A stretch of 64,000 nucleotides of DNA, taken from NCBI GenBank assembly GCA_025462735.1, contig JAOAPC010000003.1:62001-126000 (forward strand), given 5' to 3'. The notes under the pieces were generated by a model. The model had not been told where the DNA came from. It saw only the letters and a list, made by a program, of their open reading frames with translations, and did not search any database. The DNA is from Acidobacteriaceae bacterium. GTDB lineage: Bacteria > Acidobacteriota > Terriglobia > Terriglobales > Acidobacteriaceae. Position 1 is the stretch's first letter. Every line of letters starts with the position of its first letter. Of this stretch, positions 1-7,511 are shown piece after piece. The translations under genes were made by a program, and so were the position numbers.

Positions 1-2
1 GG

Positions 3-533
3 GCATTCGTGCTCGGCCAGACTCGCTTCTTTAACTCGTTAGGCATTACCAGCTACAACCTTTCCCAGTTCACTCCCGTGGCTGTGGCCAACTTATCTGA
101 ATTAAGTCCGCAGTACAACTCCTCTACTGTTTCCAAGTTCATGCAGTGGAGCACCAACGGAATGGCTTTCATTCTGACCAGTGGCTGTTGCGGAACGACC
201 AGCTCTCAAGTTGTACTGGTGCAAAGCCCCACTCTAATGCTTACTCTGACCAGGACCGCCAGCACTGTCCCAGTGTCGAATTCCTTGAACCCTGCAACGG
301 TTTCTCACGGTACTGGGAACTTCCGCATGACCGTGCGGGGCTCAGGATTTGTGCCCGGCACAGTTGTCACTTGGAACGGGAAGAAGATATCAGCGAGCTA
401 TGTAAGCGCGAACCAGATGACGGTCTACGTAACTAAGGCCGCCGTCTCGTCTGCCGGCACGGCTACGATTGCGGTGCACAACCCGGCGCCGGGTGGAGGA
501 AAGTCGAACACTCTTACCCTCACTATCAAGTAA
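3..533 (+). CDS. IPT/TIG-domain protein, 3' part of gene
   Basis: The reading frame is open to the window edge, so the gene starts upstream. The visible C-terminal 177 residues end in an immunoglobulin-like IPT/TIG-type fold, roughly the last 90 residues, with the typical alternation SGFVPGTVVTWNGK and a final stretch TATIAVHNPAPGGGKSNTL. Such domains are common in large exported acidobacterial proteins, often behind beta-propeller repeats; the upstream residues here could be the end of such a propeller. A strong hairpin terminator follows 21 bases after the stop. The true function depends on the missing N-terminus. The exported location is inferred only from the family. Confidence 0.7.
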   Translation, partial: AFVLGQTRFFNSLGITSYNLSQFTPVAVANLSELSPQYNSSTVSKFMQWSTNGMAFILTSGCCGTTSSQVVLVQSPTLMLTLTRTASTVPVSNSLNPATVSHGTGNFRMTVRGSGFVPGTVVTWNGKKISASYVSANQMTVYVTKAAVSSAGTATIAVHNPAPGGGKSNTLTLTIK

Positions 534-554
534 TAGGTTCGGTGTTTAATACGA

Positions 555-599
555 GGCCCCATTTCTCACGTTGCGAGAAAGTGGGGCCTTATTATTTTT
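555..599 (+). terminator. Rho-independent terminator after the IPT protein
   Basis: Arms 555-567 and 575-588 form a GC-rich stem (GGCCCC with ATTTCTC, one bulge) around a 7-base loop and run into TTATTATTTTTG on the plus strand. It lies between two convergent genes, and the T-tract overlaps the stop codon of the minus-strand trmO. The stem resembles the dispersed CCCACTTCTC repeats elsewhere in the window. Confidence 0.8.
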
Positions 600-1053
600 G
601 TCGCGCTTCGGCTTCGGCTAGCCATCCACGGCGTAACTTTTCGGACGGAATGTTCGACAGGTAGGGTTTGATATCGAGGATAGGTGTCCCATCCAGCATG
701 TCGACGCCGCGAACAGAAAGCTCGACGCCTTCGCGGCGAAGCAGCTCAACGGTCGTAAGTCCGATCGGGTTCGGACGTCGCGGAGACCGGGTCGCAAACA
801 CGCCATGCGGCCGGTTGTCGGACGGCGGCGTTCCGAGTAAGTCGTCCCCGCGCAACTCGATCTTAGGGGAACGGTCGAACGCCCAGATGACAATGAGATG
901 TGAGAAGCCCTCAATGTCCGTCAGCCCCGGCTCAAACTCAGCCAGTATCTTGAGGACACCATCTGCGTCGTGTTTAGCTCCCAGACCCTTCGGGACTTCG
1001 CTTGCGTCTTTGTATGGACTACTCACAAATCCGATGGGGCGTGAGGTGAACAT
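592..1053 (-). CDS. trmO: TrmO-like tRNA t6A37 N6-methyltransferase
   Basis: A TsaA/TrmO family protein: these use S-adenosylmethionine to methylate N6-threonylcarbamoyladenosine at position 37 of some tRNAs. Family marks visible are the N-terminal RPIGFVSSPY, then FSHLIVIWAF, GVFATRSPRRPNPIGLT and GVDMLDGTPILDIKPY, in the usual order and spacing. I chose the ATG at 1053, giving 153 residues, because the conserved domain begins at residue 3 and GGAGG lies 11 bases upstream. A TTG at 1152 would add 33 residues that resemble nothing in the family and cover repeat-like DNA. The gene converges on the IPT protein and seems to stand alone. Confidence 0.88.
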   Translation of the reverse strand: MFTSRPIGFVSSPYKDASEVPKGLGAKHDADGVLKILAEFEPGLTDIEGFSHLIVIWAFDRSPKIELRGDDLLGTPPSDNRPHGVFATRSPRRPNPIGLTTVELLRREGVELSVRGVDMLDGTPILDIKPYLSNIPSEKLRRGWLAEAEARQK

Positions 1054-1200
1054 ATACGGGAAGGCCTCCGGTTCCCATACTAATGCCGGGTGCCCCGTCC
1101 TGTTTTCCACCGCTTCGGCTGCGGTCAAGGCAGGCTGTACCACTGTGCGCAAATTTTTCTTCTAGAAATGCGAAGCTAGTGCTATGGGTGGAGGTGGCCG

Positions 1201-2025
1201 ATGAAACGAGCAGCAAAGAAAACCACAACGATAAAAGTTGCGGGCGAGAAGAACGCGAAAGTCCTGCGCCTCAACGATCCAATTCGAATTGTTCCATTGC
1301 ACTTGCCGAGCGAGTTGTACCGACCGTCAGTAGGCATTGCTGCTGCTCCCGCGGCGCAACTCACCTACCGCCAGGGTCCGTTACTGGTCTCAGTAAAAGT
1401 GTTGACCATTTTCTGGGGGCAGGCGTGGCAGACAAGTCCGAACTCCGATCTGGCAAACCAGATCAACCAGTTTTTCAGCTTCGTGGTGAGCAGCGCATTA
1501 ATGGATCAGCTTGCGGAATACAGCGTGCCTGGGCAACCGATTGGGCGCGGATCGTTTATTGGCACGGTGAACATCAGCCAGCCCGCGCTCTCACACTCGG
1601 TCACTGATGCTGCGATTCAGACGATGTTGCAACAGGAGATCAACAACAACTCGTCGGTTCCCAAGCCCGACGCCAACACACTCTATTTCGTTTATCTTCC
1701 GCCGGGAACCGCGGTAGTGCAGGGCGGATCCCGTTCCTGCCAGGCTTTCTGCGGCTATCACGACACATTTGGTAGCGGCATCTACTACGCCGTGATGCCC
1801 TTCCCGAATTGCGCTGGGTGCCTGGGCGGCATGACTAACCTTGACGCCTTGACCTCCACCAGTTCGCACGAGTTCTGCGAAGCGATCACCGATCCGGTAC
1901 CGGGCCAGGGTTGGTACGACGACGCGCACGGCGAGATCGGCGACATCTGCGCCTGGCAGACAAAGAAACTAGGGAATTACACCGTACAGCTTGAGTGGTC
2001 AAACCAGGGCGCGAGCTGCAAGTGA
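1201..2025 (+). CDS. Putative zinc-peptidase-like protein (SHEFCEAITDP motif)
   Basis: A 274-residue protein with GGAGG six bases before the ATG. I do not recognise a characterised enzyme. It carries SHEFCEAITDP near residue 222 followed by GWYDDAHGEIGDICAW, an arrangement of His-Glu, acidic residues and a GEIGD block that recalls the EXORDIUM/phosphate-induced-1-like family of plants and bacteria and suggests metal binding. A Cys cluster (CQAFCGYHD, CAGCLGG, CAW, final CK) suggests disulfides, yet the N-terminus (MKRAAKKTTT) is basic and lacks an obvious signal peptide, so the location is uncertain. It lies alone between convergent or divergent neighbours. The peptidase role is inference from the motif only. 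Confidence 0.6.
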   Translation: MKRAAKKTTTIKVAGEKNAKVLRLNDPIRIVPLHLPSELYRPSVGIAAAPAAQLTYRQGPLLVSVKVLTIFWGQAWQTSPNSDLANQINQFFSFVVSSALMDQLAEYSVPGQPIGRGSFIGTVNISQPALSHSVTDAAIQTMLQQEINNNSSVPKPDANTLYFVYLPPGTAVVQGGSRSCQAFCGYHDTFGSGIYYAVMPFPNCAGCLGGMTNLDALTSTSSHEFCEAITDPVPGQGWYDDAHGEIGDICAWQTKKLGNYTVQLEWSNQGASCK

Positions 2026-2128
2026 GGAGTGCGCGAGATCCCCGCCCCGGCACGCCTCCATGCACTACCATCGAAAGTATCCCCTCCCAGCTCTGCTTGG
2101 GGAATTTTGATGAGACTTTCCTGGTTAT

Positions 2129-2160
2129 CCCACTTCTCGCAAAATCGGCGAGAAGTGGGG
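2129..2160. repeat. Dispersed palindrome, CCCACTTCTCGC family
   Basis: Arms 2129-2140 and 2148-2159 are exact inverted copies (CCCACTTCTCGC) around a 7-base loop. A second copy with the same arms and a related loop lies at 43119-43149, and related stems occur at 555-588, 14302-14330, 39512-39539, 43463-43490 and 56129-56156. It may serve as a terminator between the convergent genes here, but no T-tract follows. Confidence 0.8.
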
Positions 2161-2184
2161 CACCCCCGTGTTACGCCGCGATCT

Positions 2185-3291
2185 CTACTTCAGCGACGCC
2201 ATGTCAATCACGAAGCGGTACTTCACATCGCTCTTGGCCAGACGTTCATAGGCTTGATTAATGTCCTGAATCTTGATCAGTTCAATGTCCGACGTGATGC
2301 CGTGTTCGGCGCAGAAATCCAGCATCTCCTGGGTTTCGCGAATGCCGCCGATGGCGGATCCAGCCAGACGATGCCGGCCAAGAATCAGATTGAAGGCAGC
2401 CACTGGAGCGGGTTTTTCCGGCGCGCCGACCAGAGTCATGGTGCCATCTTTTTTTAGCAGCTGCAGGTAAGCGTTCAGATCATGCTCGGCTGAAACGGTG
2501 TCGAGAATGAAGTCGAAGCTGCCAGCGTGCTTTTGCAATTCAGCCGGATTCGTCGAAATCACGACTTCGTCAACGCCCAGGCGCTTGGCGTCGGCAGTCT
2601 TTTTCGGCGACGTGCTGAACAGCACCACATGCGCGCCGAAAGCTTTGACAAATTTCACGCCCATGTGTCCGAGGCCGCCAAGGCCAACGATGCCAACCTT
2701 TTGACCTTTGCCGACATTCCAGTGCCGCAGAGGCGAATACGTAGTAATGCCCGCGCACAGCAGCGGCGCCGCGCCCGCGAGGTCGAGTTTGTCCGAAACG
2801 CGCAGGACAAACGCTTCGCGCACCACAATGCTGTCCGAATATCCGCCATAAGTGACACCGCCGAGAATCTTGTCCTCGGCGTTGTAGGTAAGGGTTGGAA
2901 AATTCACGCAGAATTGCTCATCGCCGGCAGGACAGTTCTCGCAAACGCCGCAGGAACTGACCATACAGCCTACGCCAACGATGTCGCCTTCTTTGAACTT
3001 TTTTACGGCGCGGCCGGTTTTCGCGACCCGGCCAATAATTTCGTGTCCCGGCACGACTGGATATACCGTCGGCATGACGTTCTGCCATTCATTGCGCACC
3101 TGGTGCAAATCGGAATGGCAAACGCCGCAGTACTGAATATCGATCTGCACGTCGTCAGGACGCAGGTCGCGTCTCGGCACTGAGAACGTTGCCAACCCTG
3201 ATGTGGCGCTCTTGGCTGCATAGCCCTTAGCCTTGTAGGCGGGCGATTGTGGTGTTTGAGTTTCGACTTCGGGGGTTGCTACTCCGCTCAT
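2185..3291 (-). CDS. Zinc-dependent NAD(P) alcohol dehydrogenase (YahK/CAD type)
   Basis: A 368-residue medium-chain dehydrogenase that interconverts alcohols and aldehydes, probably cytoplasmic. Catalytic zinc ligands appear in YCGVCHSDLH and PGHEIIG; the four structural cysteines are in SCGVCENCPAGDEQFC; and the Rossmann loop reads GIVGLGGLGHMG. The block YGGYSDSIVV and the C-terminal DVKYRFVIDM are typical of the YahK/cinnamyl-alcohol group, which usually prefers NADPH. AGGAGA lies seven bases before the ATG. The first 20 or so residues are a variable extension. It is divergent from the RraA-like gene and has no obvious operon partner, so the physiological substrate cannot be told. Confidence 0.92.
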   Translation of the reverse strand: MSGVATPEVETQTPQSPAYKAKGYAAKSATSGLATFSVPRRDLRPDDVQIDIQYCGVCHSDLHQVRNEWQNVMPTVYPVVPGHEIIGRVAKTGRAVKKFKEGDIVGVGCMVSSCGVCENCPAGDEQFCVNFPTLTYNAEDKILGGVTYGGYSDSIVVREAFVLRVSDKLDLAGAAPLLCAGITTYSPLRHWNVGKGQKVGIVGLGGLGHMGVKFVKAFGAHVVLFSTSPKKTADAKRLGVDEVVISTNPAELQKHAGSFDFILDTVSAEHDLNAYLQLLKKDGTMTLVGAPEKPAPVAAFNLILGRHRLAGSAIGGIRETQEMLDFCAEHGITSDIELIKIQDINQAYERLAKSDVKYRFVIDMASLK

Positions 3292-3554
3292 TTTTATCTC
3301 TCCTGAAATTAATTTTGAGATCGCTTAAAAAGGTCCGCGCACGAACCGCTGCGTGCGCCGTAACTCATGTGTATGGCTTTTATCTTCAGATGACCTGCTT
3401 TCGATAAAGGAAGCAAGAAAAAGAAAGATGGTAGTTGCGAGCACGGCTTCTCTCATATTCGGATGCCTTCTCACAGAAAGAACCTGTAAGCTGGGCGGCG
3501 GACACGATCGAGGATAGTTCTGCACACGATCCACGTTCACCACGGAGGAAAAGA

Positions 3555-4487
3555 TTGAAAAAAATCGATACTTCACTTCTTGTCGTATGTCTTTGCGCGT
3601 CAGCTTTGTTTGGCTTCGTAGCAACTGCTTCCGCACAACTGTTCAGCTTTCCAAAACAGGAGCTGATTAACTACACGGCGCGGAATCCATTCGACCGCCT
3701 TCCCGATGGCAGACCGAAGGTGCCGGATGACCTGATTGAGCGCGCCCGGGGCTTGTCTTCGGAGGAGGTCTGGGAGGTCCTGCAACAGAAGGGCTTCAAC
3801 AACCAGTATGCAGACGGGTTTCAGGTTCTTCGTCCTGGCAAGACCATGGTGGGGCGCGCATTCACGGTGCAGTTCATGCCGATGCGCCGGGACGTAGACG
3901 ACGTGGCCGAAGCTAAGACCAAAGGGCACGGCATTGGGCGACTGGAAAATCAGACCGCGATCGACATGTTGCAGCCAGGAGACGTGCTGGTTGTGGACCT
4001 ATTCGGCAAAAAAGTAGACGGCACAATCGTGGGCGACAATCTTTTTTATTACATAATGACGGCCACGCACGGGGCGGGATTGGTGGTGGACGGCAGCCTG
4101 CGCGATCTGAATGGAATTTCAGAAATCGACATGCCCGCGTATTTTCGGGCGGTTGATCCGACTCCCATTGGGAACGTAATGCTGACTGGAATTAATGTTC
4201 CGGTTCGCATTGGCAATGTGACCGTGATGCCCGGCGACCTGGTGGTTGGCGACCGCGAAGGCGTGTATTTTGTGCCTCCGCAGTTCGTGCAGGAGGTACT
4301 GGACCGTGCCGATGAAACCCACATCCATGATGAGTGGACGAAGAAGAAATTTGCCGAAGGCAAATACAAATCGAGCGAAATTTATAGCACACCTACAGAC
4401 CCGAAATTGCGGCAGGAATACCAGGAGTATTTAAAGCAGCGGCTTGAGGAACTCCGCAAAGAGCGCGCGGCTAAGAAGGCACACTGA
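3555..4487 (+). CDS. Exported RraA-like family protein
   Basis: A 310-residue protein of the RraA/HMG-aldolase fold. Conserved blocks are QPGDVLVVDLFGK, GTIVGDNLFYYIMTATHGAG and VVDGSLRDLNG, the last carrying the Arg-Asp that binds the divalent metal in aldolases of this fold. Unlike cytoplasmic RraA it begins with a clear signal peptide (KKIDTSLLVVCLC then ATASAQ) and ends in a charged Lys/Arg tail. I chose TTG 3555 because GGAGG lies six bases upstream and the signal peptide starts there; upstream in-frame sequence has no such features. Exported RraA relatives occur in Acidobacteriota, but their reaction is unknown, so retro-aldol or decarboxylase activity is only a guess. Confidence 0.8.
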   Translation: MKKIDTSLLVVCLCASALFGFVATASAQLFSFPKQELINYTARNPFDRLPDGRPKVPDDLIERARGLSSEEVWEVLQQKGFNNQYADGFQVLRPGKTMVGRAFTVQFMPMRRDVDDVAEAKTKGHGIGRLENQTAIDMLQPGDVLVVDLFGKKVDGTIVGDNLFYYIMTATHGAGLVVDGSLRDLNGISEIDMPAYFRAVDPTPIGNVMLTGINVPVRIGNVTVMPGDLVVGDREGVYFVPPQFVQEVLDRADETHIHDEWTKKKFAEGKYKSSEIYSTPTDPKLRQEYQEYLKQRLEELRKERAAKKAH

Positions 4488-4570
4488 ATTCGATTTGCTT
4501 CGCATAGTGAGCCAGAGGAGACATCGGTGGAGACCTAGGATGTAAATGACCCGGCTACTACAATAGCCTC

Positions 4571-5827
4571 GTGCTGGCGCGCGCACTCACATTCTCGGCG
4601 AATTGCGAGGACAACTTTTTCGAGGAAATCCCGGCTGCGCCGGCGGTTTTCCTGTTGCGCGCCGAAGGAGAACCGTACGTCAGCAAGACGGCAAATCTTC
4701 GACGGCGGCTGCAGCGGCTGCTCGGCAAGCCAGCGGAGCAGAGTAAGAGACTCAATCTTCGCGAGCGTGTGAGCAAGATTGAGTTCACGCTGACAGGTTC
4801 GGATTTCGAATCCCAACTTCTGCTCTATCGATTGCTGCGCGAGGCGTTTCCTAAGACGTACGCGGCACGGCTGCGGCTTCGCCCCGCGCCATTGGTTAAG
4901 CTCCACTTGGAAAATGAGTATCCACGGGCCTCGGTGACCACGCGGCTGGGAAAGCTTGCGTGGGGACAGCCGCCCTCGGCTGTCCACTCGGGCGATGCTC
5001 GACATTCTGGAGGCCCGAGCGATAGATCGGGCCAGCGGCCGGAGGACAGCCGAGAGCAGCTGTCCCCACATGGTCAGAACCTTTATTACGGCCCTTTCCC
5101 CTCTCGCGCAGCTGCGGAAAAATTTGCCAGTGATGCCCTGGACTTTTTTAAGATGCGTCGATGCGTCGATGACCTGCATCCTGACCCGTCGTTTCCCGGC
5201 TGCGTGTATTCCGAGATGAAAATGTGTCTCGCGCCTTGCTACAAAGGCTGCACAGACGCGGAATATCATGCCGAAGTCGCCCGCGTGCAGGCCTTCTTCG
5301 ATAGTGGCGGAGAATCGCTCTCCCGTGAACTGGCTGCGCAGCGCGAGCGGGCGTCGGCACAACTTGCATTCGAAGAAGCGGCGACCATTCACACTAAGCT
5401 GGACAAACTCAAGCATCTACTTTCGCAGCTGCCTGAAATTGTGCAGCCGATCGACCGTTTAGCGGCGATCATCGTGCAACCCAGCGGCGAGGCCGGCAGA
5501 GTCGAGCTTTTTCATTTCGCGGATGCTACGTTGCGAGGGCCGATTCCGTTCAGCATTGAGCAAAGCGGCGAGCCGCAATCGATGGAATCACGCCTGCACG
5601 CACTAATTGAAGAATTTCCGTCGGGTGACGCGGGCTCCGTCATGGAACATACCGAGCATCTCGCGATCCTCAAGCGCTGGTACTATCGCTCGCGACGCAT
5701 CGGGGAAATCTTTTTCGCTGACGAGAAAGGCCAGTGGCCAATGCGAAGGATGGGGCGCGGGATCGCACGCGTCTACCGGGGAGAAAAGGTGGAAGAAGCG
5801 ATCTCGCGAACGCTCGCCCATGATTAG
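4571..5827 (+). CDS. Short UvrC-like protein with in-frame repeat insert
   Basis: A 418-residue UvrC/Cho relative from GTG 4571. The N-terminal GIY-YIG region is recognisable (AVFLLR, then PYVSKTANLRRRLQRLL) but the GIY and YIG signatures have become AVF and YVS, so nuclease activity is doubtful. A middle block YYGPFPSR, CVYSEMKMCLAPCYKGC and a UVR-like helix (SAQLAFEEAATIHTKLDKL) match UvrC. The RNase H-like C-terminal nuclease and HhH domains of full UvrC are absent. Residues 131-167 are encoded by a palindromic repeat inserted in frame (see separate entry). The next gene starts immediately after the stop. Possibly an accessory excision-repair factor; the role is inferred. Confidence 0.75.
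   Translation: MLARALTFSANCEDNFFEEIPAAPAVFLLRAEGEPYVSKTANLRRRLQRLLGKPAEQSKRLNLRERVSKIEFTLTGSDFESQLLLYRLLREAFPKTYAARLRLRPAPLVKLHLENEYPRASVTTRLGKLAWGQPPSAVHSGDARHSGGPSDRSGQRPEDSREQLSPHGQNLYYGPFPSRAAAEKFASDALDFFKMRRCVDDLHPDPSFPGCVYSEMKMCLAPCYKGCTDAEYHAEVARVQAFFDSGGESLSRELAAQRERASAQLAFEEAATIHTKLDKLKHLLSQLPEIVQPIDRLAAIIVQPSGEAGRVELFHFADATLRGPIPFSIEQSGEPQSMESRLHALIEEFPSGDAGSVMEHTEHLAILKRWYYRSRRIGEIFFADEKGQWPMRRMGRGIARVYRGEKVEEAISRTLAHD
4960..5069. repeat. Palindromic repeat inserted in frame in the UvrC-like gene
   Basis: Outer arms GTGGGGACAGC (4960-4970) and GCTGTCCCCAC (5059-5069), inner arms CTCGGCTGTCC (4974-4984) and GGACAGCCGAG (5044-5054), and a central hairpin GGCCCGA..TCGGGCC (5013-5034). 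The 110-base element keeps the frame open and adds about 37 Pro/Ser/Gly-rich residues. A related GGACAGCCG..CGGCTGTCC arm pair is at 52201-52246. Confidence 0.85.
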
Positions 5828-5862
5828 TGCAATCCAAAAACGACATATATACAATTCGAGCG

Positions 5863-6612
5863 ATGGAAGCCCAAGAGGGGGTTCGTCGCTATCGGCTACA
5901 GCCAAGCACCTTACGTGATGCTGAGCGCAGGCAGCTTCGTTCCTCTCTGCCACAATTGCTCGTTATGCTCCTGGCCGTCCTATTGCCCACATTCTTTGGC
6001 CGGGGCAATCGTTCAGTCCTAATCGTATTCTTGCTTCTGGATGCGCTTTATATAGCTTACAGTGGTGCGATTACGATCCCTAGGATGCGGAAGCGTTTAG
6101 CAAAGTGTTGGGACACCTATGTCCTTGAGATCGGACCCGATTACCTGCTTCGACAGCAAGCCGATACGCCTGACATCCGCATGAGCTTTTCCGAAGTCAA
6201 GCGGATCGAGCACTTACCGGAACGCTACTTGCGCGTGATCGGCAATACAAAACGTGATGTGATTGGAATTCCTGAGGGGCTAGATAACTTTTCTGATGTT
6301 GTGCTGGAACTTTCTAACATCTTCTCGTCTAAGCGCCTGAATCGCGATCGCACGATTCGGAACACGCTCCTGACGGGACTCGGATTCGGTGCCTATCTCC
6401 TTATGCTTTGGATGCGAAGCCCAAGAATCGTGATTCCACTGGCAGTCGCAGTGGCAACACTTCTGGTTTGGCTATTCGTCTTCATACAGCGTAGTCCAAA
6501 CGTTTCGTATCGCAGCAAACGGTTAAGCTGGGTTGTATTTGCTTTTTGTTGGAGTATGTGCGCTCAAAGTGCTTTCACTGCTTACGTCAACTTCGCACTG
6601 ACCCGTTGCTAA
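5863..6612 (+). CDS. Membrane protein of unknown function, PH-like middle
   Basis: I do not recognise a named family. From ATG 5863 the 249-residue product has two hydrophobic segments near residues 35-70 (LLVMLLAVLLPTFFG, VLIVFLLLDALYIAYSGAI), a soluble middle that reads like a YcxB/PH-like beta domain (YVLEIGPDYLLRQQADTPDIRMSF, then VKRIEHLPERYLRVIG), and two or three more membrane spans towards the C-terminus. A GTG at 5827 overlapping the previous stop is an alternative start. It lies 3 bases before the DinB gene, so the two may be co-transcribed. Confidence 0.65.
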   Translation: MEAQEGVRRYRLQPSTLRDAERRQLRSSLPQLLVMLLAVLLPTFFGRGNRSVLIVFLLLDALYIAYSGAITIPRMRKRLAKCWDTYVLEIGPDYLLRQQADTPDIRMSFSEVKRIEHLPERYLRVIGNTKRDVIGIPEGLDNFSDVVLELSNIFSSKRLNRDRTIRNTLLTGLGFGAYLLMLWMRSPRIVIPLAVAVATLLVWLFVFIQRSPNVSYRSKRLSWVVFAFCWSMCAQSAFTAYVNFALTRC

Positions 6613-6615
6613 TTT

Positions 6616-7092
6616 ATGACGTCGAAGCAAAATCTTCGCAAGCATCTTCTTGAACTTCTCGACGGCGGCCATGCGCATGCTGCATTCGATGACGTGATCG
6701 CAAACTTCCCGTCGCAGTCCTACAGTGAGGTTCCGAAGGGCTTGCCGCATTCCGCCTGGATGTTGCTCGAGCATCTGCGCATAACGCAATCGGACATTCT
6801 CGAGTTCAGCCGGAACCCGAAATACAAAGCGCTGAGGTGGCCAGACGATTACTGGCCCAAAAAACCTGCGCCACCCAGCTCCGACGCCTGGGACAAGAGC
6901 GTGAAATCATTCCGCGAAGATTTAGCAGCGATGAAGAAGCTGGTCAGCGATTCGAAAACCGATCTGTTTGCAACCATCCCGTGGGGAGAAGGTCAGACCA
7001 TCTTGCGCGAGGCGCTCCTCGTGGCCGACCACAATTCGCACCATTTGGGACAGTTGATCGACGTGCGGAGATTGTTGGGAATTTGGAAGTGA
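6616..7092 (+). CDS. DinB-family four-helix protein
   Basis: A 158-residue member of the DinB/DUF664 superfamily, four-helix proteins that include thiol-dependent metalloenzymes. Probable metal ligands are His in LPHSAWMLLEHLR and the two His of ADHNSHHLGQL near the C-terminus, matching the usual H...HxxxH spacing. Length is typical. It follows the membrane protein with a 3-base gap. Substrate unknown; the family ranges from bacillithiol transferases to uncharacterised stress proteins. Confidence 0.8.
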   Translation: MTSKQNLRKHLLELLDGGHAHAAFDDVIANFPSQSYSEVPKGLPHSAWMLLEHLRITQSDILEFSRNPKYKALRWPDDYWPKKPAPPSSDAWDKSVKSFREDLAAMKKLVSDSKTDLFATIPWGEGQTILREALLVADHNSHHLGQLIDVRRLLGIWK

Positions 7093-7511
7093 GCGATCGG
7101 TGCCGTCCCTTGCGGGACTCGGGCTTGTCGTGCTCTGCTTCCCGGCACTGCCGTGCCGGGCTTTCATATGTCGCCGCTCCGCGGCTGAAGCTTGCCTCAG
7201 GCATTCCTTATACCGCCGCGTTGTGGCTGAAACTTCTAGAAATGTTCTCGTGTGATCCGCGCGAGATCCCTCCCTCGGCGGAAGAACGCCGAGTTTTCGG
7301 GATGACCCATTTCCAAAGATGGAAGCGGCGGAACCCAATGCATCTCCCTTGACGGCGTCATCCCGAAGGCCCGCGTTTTCACCAGCGGGGCGAGGGATCT
7401 GGCGTACAGCGGCACCCAAGCCATCGGAATGTTCAGCCGTCACAGACAAGGGGAAACACTGAGTTCGAAAAATGTTGCCATTCGTAAGGGGAATTCCCCA
7501 GCGGTTTTGAG
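7093..7511. repeat. Intergenic region with a three-hairpin composite repeat
   Basis: No convincing gene in these 419 bases. It holds a composite repeat: GTCCCTTGCGGGAC (7105-7118), CCCGGCA..TGCCGGG (7141-7160) and GCCGCTCCGCGGC (7173-7185), with the same order at 51436-51514 and 51574-51653. Downstream, 7270-7400 contains inverted fragments (GGGATGACC and GGCGTCATCCCGAAG) of the common TCATCCCGA/TCATTCCGA repeat class. Confidence 0.75.

Noticed and set aside
592-1152. Longer TrmO starting at TTG 1152
   Set aside because: The extra 33 residues have no family match and come from repeat-like DNA; ATG 1053 has GGAGG and starts at the domain edge.
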